From Nigrospora sphaerica (lineage: Eukaryota; Ascomycota; Sordariomycetes; Amphisphaeriales; Apiosporaceae), in assembly GCA_018287875.1 (NCBI GenBank), contig JAGVVL010000013.1:620001-684000 (forward strand): a stretch of 64,000 nt of DNA, given 5' to 3'. The notes under the pieces are model-generated. The model ran no database searches, was not told where the DNA came from, and worked only from the letters and a program-made list of their open reading frames with translations. This document shows, piece after piece, positions 42,441-54,185 of the stretch (position 1 is its first letter; the number at the start of each line of letters is the position of its first letter). The position numbers and the translations under genes are program-made.

Positions 42441-44630
42441 TTAGCCAAGGGCGGCTTAGTGTTGCTTTTGACTGAATCACCAAAGAGACAACACTGAATC
42501 AGACGACGGCATTAAATAGCTCCACAAAGGCGGGGCGCGGGGTATCCCCTTGCGGGTGACGCTCCTGCGTACAGATATATATTTACCGGAAAAGGCGCCG
42601 TTCCCGACTTTGTCGGGCATATCGTATATGAGGCCACTATTTATGCGCACCTTCGGCCCGTGGAGAGCAAGTACATGCTCATCTTCCTTAGGGCTGTCAG
42701 CCTACGTGCGACATCATGCACCTAATTCGCCGAATTCCGAGTATGAACCCGGTACGTGATGCTTTTATCCTGGGGCGGGGGGAGCTTGACGTCAGAAGGG
42801 GGCAAGGATGGCGTTAAGATTTAAGCCGGCGGCTGCTCTGCTTATTCCGCCGCTTACACGCCTGTGGAATAGCCAACCGAGATATCCGGTCTCCCAATAT
42901 ATCATTCAACCGGAAAATTGAGCGGGTGATCAATGTTCCGCACCGGCTATCAGATAACCGACGCGTTCGAGCGGATCCTTAAGCCGGGCGAGATGCCGAT
43001 GCTTTGCTGTCCGAGGTACCTGCGTGCAAAAGTAAGGGAAACAGGGAAATTGGGGCAGCTAAGGTCTGACTGGTATACATGAAACACTAAAAAAACAACC
43101 ACATATACCTAGCTCGACGTCGGTAGCGCTGGCGTGTGAAAGCGGCTTCTTGTCCATGTGACGAGCACGGCCCTCGCAGGCAACAGGCGACAGGCTCGCC
43201 CGTATCACAGCCGAACTACGTTTGTATTCATGACGGGCGCCGGCACTAATCTGGGTTACAGTTTCATGGCCTAAATTGTCATGCCAGCCGTGGTGATTGT
43301 GCGCCGCGCCGAGAACCTGCCTGGGCCAAGTTATCACCGCACTATCAAACATATACATCCCAATTTCCGCGCCTCAGCAGCGACGTGCAAGTTTTTAATC
43401 CTTACGAAGCCTTATTGGACAGTTTATTGAGCCTTGCGAAACTTCTGGAGTCTCTAAAGCTCTGATGTAATGGCTTATTGGCCCCTTTGCTCGGTCACTT
43501 TGGAGGTCTGACTGTTTATCCCGTTCGGAGCTTTGCCAAGGTTTTGTTTTTTTTAAAAGCCTTGAAGGTGTGAAATCTATACACAGGGTCTGTCATGCGT
43601 ATATTTCTGGAAATGACATTTCAAAAACGCGACCTTCGAGGCGCGGAGACCAGTCATTATCGCGAGACATAGATCCTCTGGCATTGTTTCTGGCCTCCAA
43701 ATGTCGGGTTCGGGCCGGTATCGCGTATGCTGGCGCACCGGTTTGCTTCTCAACTGTTTGAATCGGTCCCTTAGGAATATGCCGGTGATTCCCAGCTAGC
43801 AGAGATGTGGGAAGGGGTGAAATATTCCTGCGAGCCCCTACGCAGACGTCCAGAGATATTGGCTTCTCCGGGGTCATGGCAGGGCTGCTCCGGCAAGTCT
43901 TACGCAGATAGTCATGATAATTGCCCCCAATTTGCTGAAAAGGCTCAAGTCCAGAGGACAGAAGGCCTGCGAGCAGTGTGCTGGCAGGAAATGAGACCAA
44001 ACCTTGTTCTCTAAGCAGTACAGCATGAAAAGAACATCTGGATGGTTGTTACCACCGTCATTGGTGAGGTGGCTCCACCAGCTAGAGGCTTGAAAGACTA
44101 ATATTGCTTGAGCTCACTAGGCACTAGCGGACGGAGTTGAGAGCGGTATCCCAACCTGATTTGAAGTCAAACTAGCCTTTAAAGTGGCGATATTGGAGAT
44201 ATACCCCAACCTCGAGTGCTTGTCTCGCCATTGATATCAATGCAGTCTCGGAGCGGATATAGAAATCCCCATGCCGAGGTTCGGAGCAGCAAATCTGTGG
44301 CTGCATATCGAAAGCGTAGCATATATTGCGACTGGACAAGAGTCCTCGCCAATACCCACGAGCCAGTAAGGCAACCTCTCCTTGGACATATCGAGTTTGG
44401 GAGGGTCTCCAATGTTTATCAGGCAGGCGGCGTATATTTCAATGTTTCATATTTTATAGCCTCGGTACATATTCAATTCTGGTAGCCGCCGTGAGCCTAA
44501 GATGTCCCAACTCCAAGCCTGGAAGGCGTTAGTTGAGCACCGTTATGTAAATAAGGTCGGTCCTGACGGATTCCCGATAATAGGAAGCTCTCAACCTTAC
44601 CACGCTGACATAAACAACGGCTGTATTCCA
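42441..44630. other. gene-poor intergenic DNA
   Basis: No repeat match and no clear gene. A minus-strand frame at 43593-44000 begins with a signal-peptide-like stretch (MVSFPASTLLAGLLSSGLE) but then looks random, so it is not called. A plus-strand frame at 44502-44687 has GPDGFPIIGSSQPYH, faintly cytochrome P450-like, also not called. Confidence 0.4.
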
Positions 44631-44927
44631 TCATGTGCAGTTAACGACGCTGTGTGTGCTGAGAGTGTGGCCCTCAAAGTAGCATGAGGCGCCATTGGAC
44701 GAGCAGTGCGTGCCTCGTTCGCAGTCGAAGTGACGCAAGACTCCCTTGGTGCGCACGGCGCACTGACCGCCGGCATCGGTGCACTTGCCTGACCGTAGCT
44801 TCTCGCGTGTGTGGAGAATGCTCATGCCGTCATCATGGGCGGTGGGAAGGGCAAGGACAGACACGGTTTGGGTAGCGAGGAAAACCACCGAGAGCAGCGC
44901 AGGTGGGGATAGTGCCGAGAATTGCAT
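44631..44927 (-). CDS. small secreted cysteine-rich protein (effector-like)
   Basis: 98 residues from the ATG at 44927 (an upstream in-frame ATG at 44978 would bury the signal peptide). Residues 1-27 form a typical secretion signal ending near VSVLALP. The mature part has six Cys: GKC, GGQC, HFDC, GTHC, GASC and a last VNCT near the C terminus, enough for three disulfides. Single exon. Small size, signal and Cys content fit fungal effector-like or antimicrobial-type secreted proteins, but no family is identified and role is unknown. It lies between two transposon nests, a common setting for such genes. Confidence 0.65.
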   Translation of the reverse strand: MQFSALSPPALLSVVFLATQTVSVLALPTAHDDGMSILHTREKLRSGKCTDAGGQCAVRTKGVLRHFDCERGTHCSSNGASCYFEGHTLSTHSVVNCT

Positions 44928-47039
44928 TGCGTCGCTGTTTGTAGTCTTGATAATCGTAATGTCGATAAAAGGGCACAAAGGAAACCCGGAATAGGTACCA
45001 CAGAACGATGGGCTGCAAGAGAGCTATTTGCTATTGAGGTTGATTGTTGGGAAAACAGTAGCTTTTATGCCATAGAACCGGAGAGGTCTTCCTAGAAGTG
45101 CGAGACACGGCTTTTAAACTTAGCTACGGAAATGCGGCCACTAGGAGGGCGTCTATTGAACGTCTAGCTAACCTAGTTTCCATGCAGCATTAAGTCACAC
45201 GCCACTAGTCAGTAGAGCAATTCATCACAATGGCCTCATAACACACCTCGCTGTACACTGATATCCATACGTACGAATCGTATTATGCCGGACTAACGTC
45301 AGGTTGGAAAATGACCCATGTGCCACCCGCGTCGTGCCTTCTTGTTACGTTGGAATTTAAGCACAGACATGGCCGTGAACATGATCGCGGACCTCCTCGC
45401 AATGGAGCCGTCATGCACCTGTATGACTGCCCTAGGAGGACTAGTGCGATCGTACCCTCCGTCATCGATTTTTATTGCAACAAACATCCCTTCTCCGAAA
45501 ACCCTCTTTCTTCAACGGCCGTCATCTGCAGGCGCTACAATGGATCTTTTAACCCTGCAGGGGACCCTCTCGTTTGGTGCTTCGTCCTATTATCGTCGGC
45601 CCGGCCGTCACCGAACCCAGACCGACGGATTTGGGCGATGATGGAGCATTAGAAGACGACCGAGGGTGGGTAATGAAGTGAGAGGGAGGAAAAGGATACC
45701 GGTCATGGGCCCTCCACCTCGATGCCTCGGGAAGAGTTCTGTAGTGGCCACGGCTGACCTGTCGCCGCCGTCGCCGTCAATGCCGTGGCGGCGGCCTGCC
45801 GAATAAAAGCCCGGCGGCTCGCCGCTTCCATTATCCTTTGCTCGCCCTCCTATCTACCGCGGAATTTTAAGCCTCTATCACCTGCCGAGGCGCTGGTTTT
45901 GCCGCCACTGCCGAAACCTTAGCCAAATTTCACCGCTCATCACTTTCTTAAGTCGTTTGATTACTTACGCAGCGTAAAATGTAGTCTAGGGTACCTCAAA
46001 AGGTAGCCGACGAGCGAGCTCAGAGTGGGGGGGGGGGCGCATTTAAACTGACGATTCGAAAGTCCAAGGAGGTTATGGGGGTGACGGAAACATGTGCCGA
46101 TATAAACTACAGGCCCCCCCCCGGGGGGGGTGAAGTTAAAGGCATAACTGATTCCCGGATTGATGTTACAGCAGATAGGTTTCATACGAGAGACACCAGA
46201 CCTCTATCCACGAGACCTGGGGACTCGATCGGGTACTTCTATGCCGTCGCCTGCTGCTTTCTTTTGGCTGAACGGTCATTTAATCTCCAGCCTCAGGATC
46301 GGAGCCAGAATCGCGCATGTTTCCGGTACGCGGGCTCAATGATTAGGAGGCTGTATCCGAACCGCCGCTAGCATCGTGCGGACGGTGATCGAAGATCAGA
46401 AACTGTATAGTTCTCCACATTCACGCTTCCGCGCCTCACTTTGCACGACCATCCCACCCAAGTCAATTTAGGTCACGGTCTATCTCCTGCTGGCTACTTA
46501 CTGAGAACCTTTTACTTGATGCATATGCCGCTGATGCTGGGTACAGGCGGTAAGTACACAATATACAAGGTATGTAGATGGGTGGATTATGGATGAGCAA
46601 CCCATGGGATCTCTCTGTAATTCACTGCGTTACTGAGTTGACAACAGGGAGCATTCAGTGAGCTGTCGGGAGCTTCAAAGTCCTGAACAGCCTTATACGT
46701 ACGACGCGGGGCAAGGCATTGTACCTAGCCAATCTTCATTATCAGAGGTCTCCTTCAGCACACCTACCCACTTACCACCCCTATCGCCCTTAGGTATCAT
46801 AAATTCTCCACGGAACTCACGTGAGTCGTGACCACTATTATAAAATGTAAATAACGCCAAAGAGTCAGCCGACGGCAGACATAGGCGAAATCCCAAACCG
46901 CAGGAATACCCTACAGCCTGTGACGCCTGGACCGCACATAACGCTTCCAATTTAAAGCAGTCGCCCAGACGCTAATCAGAAACCAAATCAAAATGGATCT
47001 CTATCATCGGGCATTGCTGGAGGCCGAGGGGCTTGGTGT
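44928..47039. other. gene-poor intergenic DNA with G/C homopolymers
   Basis: No gene recognised. An 11-G run lies at 46027-46037, and a C9 run directly followed by a G8 run lies at 46114-46130, able to form a hairpin. Frames at 45311-45652 on two phases show no domain. Confidence 0.45.
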
Positions 47040-47555
47040 CATATGAGGCATCAGGCGGCACTTCCACGCCGAACCACCTCTTCATTCCAGCCTTCAAGAC
47101 CTCCTCGATCTACGCACACACGGTTTGCATCGACGCCAGTAAGCCGTACTCCGAGGTAACGTCCTTTGTGTTGCCGATGTCCATGGCCCAATGGAGGTGA
47201 ATGGAAGTGCCGCGGTCGTGGGCGAAGTAAATCTGCAGTTGGGCCCGATGACCTGGATGAAGGGCAGCTTGACGAGCCAGTCGTCGCGCGAGAATGGTCG
47301 GCCTTGCACGAGCGCAGGGCGTGCATGCGCTGGTGCAAGGCTGCCGTCCACATGCCCAGCTAGCACGGGGGTCCCGCTAGGACATCTCCGTATTGGTCTC
47401 GACTGCCACGGCGATGAGGCTCTTGCGGGCCGGCCGATAGCTCTTCAAGTTGACACAGGGGTTGTCAGGGCCGAAGTCGAGCCCGGCTAGACGGGCAATC
47501 TCTTGGTGCAGCTTTGCCTCGGCCGGGAGGTCCATGACGAAGGCGTAGTCATATG
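47040..47555 (-). pseudogene. PD-(D/E)XK nuclease-like domain gene fragment
   Basis: Blocks in three frames of the minus strand follow the order of the fungal PD-(D/E)XK nuclease-like domain family: DYAFVMDLPAEAKL and SLIAVAVETNTEM (the usual form is IAVSIETK, carrying the catalytic Glu), then LGMWTAALHQRMHAL (usual LGIWTAAW), WLVKLPFIQVIG, QIYFAHDRGTSIHL, MDIGNTKDVTSEYGLL and a final EEVLKAGMKRWF. At least two frameshifts plus stops (after EMS, and TAG before IEEVL) make it non-functional. The N-terminal part of the gene is missing. Such genes are often multi-copy in fungi; the function is not established. Confidence 0.6.
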
Positions 47556-47879
47556 TTCTGTTATGTATACATGAAAAGGTAACGAGGGAATGCTTTTAAC
47601 ATAAAGCGTTACATCTATATAATGAACGCATCGCGATGCGCCCGTCTCGGCCAGCCACCTGCTGTGATTTCTTTTGCTCTTAGTAGCATTCCGTTGCCCA
47701 ATATTACATGATGCATGAGGAAGAGGACTAACATGGGGTCTGAGACCAGGAAATTCTTCCTGTGGCGTCGGTGTGGCGAACCCATTGTACTTCTAGAGGA
47801 AGCTCTCATATAGACCTACAAGACTGAGATGCTAAGACGAATATATTTCAAGAACCCGGAACGACTGCAAGAGACGCTA
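47556..47879. other. short intergenic stretch before the right nest
   Basis: No gene seen. It ends in TA at 47878-47879, the target duplicated around pogo-type transposon 3. Confidence 0.5.
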
Positions 47880-47929
47880 AGTTCGAGGACCCCCATTTCG
47901 GCCCCCCCCACATTTCGGCCCCCCAAAAA
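47880..47929 (+). repeat. left terminal inverted repeat of pogo-type transposon 3
   Basis: AGTTCGAGGACCCCCATTTC followed by C-rich repeats and an A run. The inverse copy is at about 61402-61450. Confidence 0.9.
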
Positions 47930-48473
47930 CATCATGCTTAAAACCAACCCTATCAATAGAACTTCAGATGCAGCCTCAATTAATGACAACTCTAATATAA
48001 GAACCAGCCTCACTTAGGCTTTCGCTATCGCTCTCTTCATATAGATTACTTTCAGTCTCCCCGACCGCTAATTGAGCTCGGTGGATGTCTTCGATATTCG
48101 CGAACTTTGAATTAAGGCTCAAATCTACTTTCTTCCTCTTCCTTGGTCTAATAGTCTCAATCCTAGCTTCGAGAGCCTGAATCTGCCTTTCAGCAGTAGC
48201 CAATTGGATATTCTTCTTATTAAAGGCCTTTTGAATCTTCCGGAATAGTAGCCGTTATGTGGTTGAGTGTTCCGCTAGCTGGTTCGAAAGCTATACTTGG
48301 TCCTTAAAGTCCGACGTCTTCTTTAGAGTCGACCAAACTACTATAAAAGTATAGGATCTCTTTAGAGGTGTTAAGAAAACTTTATTCGAGTAGTTTTATT
48401 TCGATTTTGTTATATCGGGTGTTATTTAATATACATTTTAAACTAAATTCCGGCTTAGAAGCGGTTTAGCTAT

Positions 48474-48491
48474 ACACACTGGCTAGAGACC
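48474..48491 (+). repeat. target-site duplication of LINE copy 2, left
   Basis: ACACACTGGCTAGAGACC, repeated exactly at 54180-54197. Eighteen bases, typical of LINE insertion. Confidence 0.88.
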
Positions 48492-48604
48492 ACCTTCCTT
48501 CCTATTTATTCTTTTCTGGCACCCACTGTTAGTGCCAGCCTGCTATTTACTGCCAAATCCTTAACAATCCTCTAACGGCGCCTCAACGCCAACCCAGAGG
48601 CCAA

Positions 48605-50153
48605 ATGGACTCTGGGACCATCATCGTGATGGCTTCACCTCCTCGTGAGGACATCACCGATGAGGTGATAACGGGAAACGATCCTCCCGACCACCTGGCA
48701 GAAGCTTCCCCCACTTATACTCATAAGAGGAAGCGAACGGGGCAGAATGAGGCCCCTGCGAACGGTCCACTGCGAAACCGAAGGAAGGTCGACGACACTC
48801 GAGAAGCTTCGACAACGGAAGAAGCCGCGCTGCAGACTGCAAAGGAAGGACACCAATTGGCCACGGACGCACTAGCCCCGATCCTGGGCGATATAGATAA
48901 GCGACACAATACCCGACAATCGGTACTCACGAAGATCGCCCGCGCTCTAGACAATATTATCGAAGAATACCGCGACGAAAATAAGGAAATAGCCGCGGAG
49001 ATTACGAAAGGTTTCACGGCATTCCTACTGGCTAAGACTGGGGAAACGATTGGCCCCCACCCGAACGAACACCTCCTACAGGCGAACGGCCCGACCCGAG
49101 CGGAGCCCCTTAGGACCCCCACACGCAGCTAGGCTGACATCGCCCGAGCTGGACAGAAGCTAACACCCTAAGACGGTTCAGATAAGCGAACTAAGGAAAC
49201 GAATCAACGAGAGGACCTTCGAGTTCTTATAAGGATCCTAGAGGAACATCGAAGCTAGGCACATACCTAATATAACTTCGCCCTGCGATAAGCCGTATAT
49301 AACACCCTCGACTTATCTTTAATGGACGTTCCCAATGTCCACTATACAGCGACGGGCGTTGCTGTCCGTCCGAGAAATAAAGAAACGAGGGAGGTTCTCC
49401 TCTGAAATAAAGAAAAACTAGCACGAAGCCTCCGAGCTAGCATAGTCGAGGTCCCGGTTACGTGGGTGAACTACGTAATTCCCAGCTACCCGACGCAACT
49501 CTCTAACATTTTTGGCGAGACATTCGAAACCGACATACTCTTACAAGACAAAGTTCTTGCCCAAATAGGCATCGAGCTAGTAAGCGTACGCTGGTTACGA
49601 TAGGAACCGATTCCAGGGACGAATAAGAGATTATATATTGTCTCGTTCTTACAGAAAGTTCGTCTGTTCCGGCTCTTTAAGGCAAGTAGGCTTACCTGGC
49701 TAATTAAGAAACGGACGCCTCCTAGCCGCCACAACCCAGGATGCTAAGGATACCACCCGAGCCGGGTGTGTACAAGAACCGAAAGGTGTGAGAACTGTAG
49801 CGCCCAGCTCCCGACAGGACATGAACACCCGCAGCTGTGCCAGGAACGCCCACGATATGCGAACTGCTACAGGCCAGCTCCAGCGAGCCACGAGAACTGC
49901 CCGGCGAAGCCAGTGGTGAAACACGGAAAGCTAGTACGCCTAACGCGAAGCGAGCTTGCGAAGATCCGCCAGACGGGTAGCTTGCTCTATAAGGCAGCCC
50001 AACTGTAAGGAACAAGCTAGGGAGGCAACATACTGGAGGAAGCCAGCCCGGGATTAGACACGCTTGATGTCGACAGGAGCACCGTCGATGCGGCCATGGA
50101 GGACTCAACTTATATGCCTATAGAAGCCCTAAGAAGACAACCTCAGCCCTCCT
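48605..50153 (+). pseudogene. LINE copy 2 ORF1 (gag-like, CCHC zinc knuckles)
   Basis: Starts MDSGTIIVMASPPRED and is open for 175 codons to a TAG at 49130. After further stops, an open piece at 49766-50008 carries Cys/His knuckles (CENCSAQLPTGHEHPQLC and a following NCYRPAPASHENC). This is the expected nucleic-acid-binding ORF1 of a two-ORF LINE. Between these lies a conserved block with VEVPVTWVNYVIPSYPTQL. Confidence 0.78.
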
Positions 50154-50199
50154 AAGAGAACAAGACAAAGCGCAGCCAACGGAATATCCCACGCATCAA

Positions 50200-51100
50200 C
50201 TATCATGAATAGGGAAAGCGATCGAACACACTCGACACGCACTAGATTAGGGCGACAAGTCCTATAGGTAGCGCAGGCTAACGTAGGCAAATCACCGCCG
50301 GCACACACGGCCTTACTACAGCAATGCTAGGAGGATCATATAGACGTGATCCTTATACAGGAGCCATCCGTTATAAACGACGGCAGGAACAGATTTAACT
50401 CGCACCCAGGCTACAGTGCTTACGTTCCGGTTGATAGCTGGGACAGCATCGCTACTTAGCCCCGGGTTATAACCTATATCCGGAAAGATAGTAGGCTGAA
50501 GACAAGGCAAAAGCGGCCATGGAAGTCTAGAGACCTCCTATAGCTGGAGATCGACCACTTCACCTTGATTAATATTTACAGACCCCTATAAGAACCGCTA
50601 AGTCAGGCGACAAGACTCCTCTTAAGCCTGCGACCACCAACCTAATACACGGTCGCAGGGGACTTCAACGTATAGTACAGCGCTTGGGACCCAGACGTGC
50701 CCTAAACTCGGAACGGGGGGATTGAGGTCCACAACTGGGCTATCGCTAACGGGCTCAGCTACATTGGCGAGATAGGGACCCTAACACACGCAGCGGGACA
50801 AACCATCGACTTAGCCTTCTTTAACATTCCTTTTACAGCAGCGGAGGTGGACCCAAGGATTCGGATAGGAGCAGACCACGAAATAATCCGAATCTTAATT
50901 CCCCGAAGCGACTAGACACTAGGGACACAGTTCCGGTACTCGATACCAGATAATAAACTCGAAGCTTTTGCCGGCCTAGTCGCGCTCGGCGTATAAAGCC
51001 TTACGCCACTTCTCCTAATACCGACAGCGAATTAACTGGACTAACAGGCAACGGAGATCCTAGCCCTCTTATATAGAGCGCTAGAAACAATCGGGAAGCA
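50200..51100 (+). pseudogene. LINE copy 2 ORF2, AP-endonuclease domain
   Basis: Plus-strand blocks fit an APE-type endonuclease: DVILIQEPSVINDGRN near 50340, VAGDFNV near 50655, and GADHEIIRI near 50875 (the DHxxI end motif). The frame is interrupted by TAG/TAA codons. In an intact LINE this domain nicks the target DNA. Confidence 0.72.
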
Positions 51101-52700
51101 GCCAATTAGGAACGGTCACAATGCGCCATGGTGGACCGACGCCTGCCGGGCAGCCCGGGACGCGTTCCGACGAGCAAGACGACACCACTAAAGGGACTGG
51201 AGACACTTAGAAAAACGAAGACACTTCCTCGCGGTGATACGGAGAGAAAAGCGGGAATATTGGCGACGGAAAATCGACTCTGTCTAGTCCGATTAAGACC
51301 TATACAGGGTCGTCCAATGGCATAAACTGCAGCCCGCTTTATAGGCACCTCCTTTAGTTATCGGGGACAAGATAATCGAAGACACGGAAGAGAAGGCACA
51401 CGCCCTACGTAAGGCCCTTCTAGAGCGATTCACGGACGCCGAAGACCTCGAGGACGACCCTCTTAAGATCCCAACGGTACCGCGGCGTATCCTGCCTTAG
51501 AGCACCCACATATCTAAGGAGGAGCTGACAGCCGCCATAATCGCGGTGAAGAGCACTTCGCCCGGGACCGATGGAATCTCGGTACGGCTACTAAAAGCGT
51601 GCTGGGAGGCCATCTAAGAACCCGTACGGTCCCTCTTTTAAGCCTGCCTACGGATCGGTCACTACCCACGCCTATTCTGCATAGCCAAGGTCGTGATGCT
51701 TCGGAAGCCGAATAAGAAAGACCTCTCGAACCCCCGCTCCTAGCGACCAATCGCGCTTCTCTCCTGCCTCGGGAAAGGCCTCGAGAGACTCGTAACTAGA
51801 CGAATAGCGAACACCACGCTCTTACATAAGGTGGTCAGCCTATAACAGGCCGGCGCCTTGCCGACACGGGCAGCCTTAGACCTCCTCGCTTGCTTAACAC
51901 ACGAGATCGAGCATTCCCTAGAGAACAAAGGCACAGCCTCGATTCTCACCGTGGACATAAAGGGCGCATTCGATGCTACCCTTAAAAGGCGGCTTATACT
52001 TTGTATAAGGCAACAGGGTTAGGTAACCCAGCTTATTAAGTTTGTCGGCTCCTTTATAAAAGAGAGATAAGCACAGATCTAACTCGATGACGTTATAATA
52101 AAGCTACAGGCAATCCAATGCGGCCTACTATAAGGGTCCCCCGCCTCCCCTGTCCTATTCCTTCTATACATCGTAAACATCCTACTCGAGGATATAAGAC
52201 ACCGGTTTAGGTATACGGACGATATATACTTTTACCGAGCTAGTAAGTCCTTATACGATAACACACGACAGCTAGCAAAGGACTTAAACGATGTCCTCAA
52301 CTAGGGTAAGGGAAACAAAGTCACTATTGACCCGGATAAAAGCGAGCTGCTCTATTTCACGTGTATAAAGAACCCAGGGGAACTCCCTAGCGTAACAGCA
52401 TAGGACCACAAGCTGACTATACACGCCTCGGTCCAGCCTATACGATGGCTCGGCGTCTGGTTCGACTCGAAGCTACGGTTCATGGAGCACGTGAAGAGGA
52501 AAGCGGCACAAGCGCGAAACGTTGTACGACACCTTCGGAGCCTAGCTAACACTCAGCAAGGCCCTCCGCTAAGAGCCCTCCGGAAGGCTATCTTTACCTA
52601 CGTTCTCCCTATCCTCACATACGGGGCCGAGGCATAGTACGAGGGACGCACGAAGACACGAAAGTTCGCTAGCCGACAACACAATACAGAGGTGTCGACA
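51100..52700 (+). pseudogene. LINE copy 2 ORF2, reverse transcriptase domain
   Basis: Follows the endonuclease after a linker with APWWTDACRAARDAFRRA. Reverse transcriptase blocks: RPIALLSCLGKGLERL near 51745, TVDIKGAFDATLKRRL near 51950, SPASPVLFLLYIVNILLED near 52138, and YTDDIYFYRASK near 52215 at the catalytic site. Many TAG/TAA codons interrupt the frame. Confidence 0.78.
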
Positions 52701-53022
52701 TAACAAGAGGCACAAATAGACGAAATAGATAGGGTCCTAAGGGAGGCCATACGAGCCTATATAGAAGACAACACCGATAGCCACGCTATACAGGGACGCA
52801 GGTGTCCCAACGGCGCGAATCGCACTGGAAGCGGCGTTCTATCGCTTCGGACAACGGCTCCAGTCAATGGACAACAGCCATATGCTAACAGCGCGGACGG
52901 CACTGCGGCCCTATCTATCAGGTCGCGGCTACGGCTCTTACCAGCCTACGCGAACCAGGCTCCAGAGAGCGGCCAGACTCCTACCTACCATCCCAAGGCC
53001 ATAGTACCTCCTAAAACGTTAC

Positions 53023-53331
53023 ATGTTTAAACCGGACCCGCAGAAGGACAAGAAAACAGCGGCGAAGGAGTTCATAACATGGCAATCAAAGCTTCCCGAC
53101 ACGCACCTCGTCGTCTTCTCAGACGGGTCAAAAGGACCGGACGAGGCAGTCGGCTGGGGTTTCGTGATTTACAAAAACGGTCGGAAAATAAGACAAGGAA
53201 AAGGCCGACTAGGCCTAGCGGAAGTCTTCGACGGAGAGGCCGTAGGAGCGTGGCAAGGTCTACGCCAAGCCCACCGGATCAACCCAGGCGCGACAATCCA
53301 CGTTTGCCTAGACAACACCTCGGTTATCTAA
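53023..53331 (+). pseudogene. LINE copy 2 RNase H domain
   Basis: The open piece contains VVFSDGSKGPDEAVGWGFVI (first Asp), AEVFDGEAVGAWQGL (Glu) and HVCLDNTSVI (Asp), then a TAA where copy 1 has CAG. It is the RNase H of ORF2. Confidence 0.82.
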
Positions 53332-54164
53332 GGCCTCACGGGAACTGCACCGAAAAGCTCGTAAGAAGTTTTCCTCGCCTTTTAGGAGATAGCGACTATA
53401 GCCAACGTCTGTATTCGATAGGTGCCAGGTTATAAGGGGATTCAAGGGAACGAAGAGGCCGATAAGCTAGCGAAAGAAGAGGCCGCACTCCTAGCACGCC
53501 GGTCAGCCTAAGCTACGTACGTAGGCGTGAAGCGACTCCGAAAAACAATTATACGAGAACAATTCACGAAGTGGTGGGAGGAGGCCTCCCAAGGCTGTAA
53601 GCGCTACCGAGAGCTTGAATTCACCGACGCTACCCTTAAGGTGCCTAAGGAGCTGGACCTCCCTAGACGGACACTCCACAACTTTCTTGCGCTCTAATTA
53701 GGACACGGGGACTTCGACTGGTACCATAAGAAATTCCAACATCCCCAAAACGACCGATACACCTGCCGAATGTTACAAACACCGGAGCATCTAGTCTACT
53801 GCCGCAAAACAAGAAGGCAACAGGCCCGTTGGCCGAAGTTCGACCCCGAACCGAAAACCTTAAAGGAATATTGGCAACGGCTAATACACGACCCGGAGAG
53901 GTTCCAGCTCTTTATAACGTTAACGAAGTACTACGAAGATATATGCCCACTATCGGTAGGCCGCAGAAGTTACTCTATGTGAAGTCGCAGCTATTCAGAC
54001 GGAGATAGAGCCGGGAACGAGCTCGCACGGAGGAGCCACGGAGACGGTTTGACCAAAGGGTTGCTATTGGGCTTGACATGCGAGATATCTCGTGTTCATG
54101 TAGATAGACTCTCGCACGCCAGATGCCCCTCGGGAGGCGGGACACTGTCCCAGTATGGCGATAA

Positions 54165-54185
54165 TACACACACACACACACACAC
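54165..54185 (+). repeat. (AC)n microsatellite at the LINE 3' end
   Basis: About ten AC units that merge the LINE tail with its target duplication, which itself begins ACACAC. Confidence 0.85.

Larger units (their letters stand above)
48492..54179 (+). mobile_element. full-length LINE (non-LTR retrotransposon), plus strand, copy 2
   Basis: About 5.7 kb, same 5' end (ACCTTCCTTCC) and gene order as the copy at 18522-24231. The 3' end shares GGCGATAAT with that copy, then runs into (AC)n where the other has (TCTG)n. It is inserted in the transposase of pogo-type transposon 3. Both open frames are broken mainly by TAA/TAG codons; comparison with copy 1 shows different stops, so the two decayed separately. 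Confidence 0.9.

Noticed and set aside
43593..44000. Secreted protein of 135 residues
   Set aside because: The N terminus is weakly signal-like, but the rest looks random and overlaps other frames; no codon bias or domain.
44502..44687. Cytochrome P450 fragment (GPDGFPIIGS)
   Set aside because: A single short motif without haem-binding or helix I-type blocks nearby.
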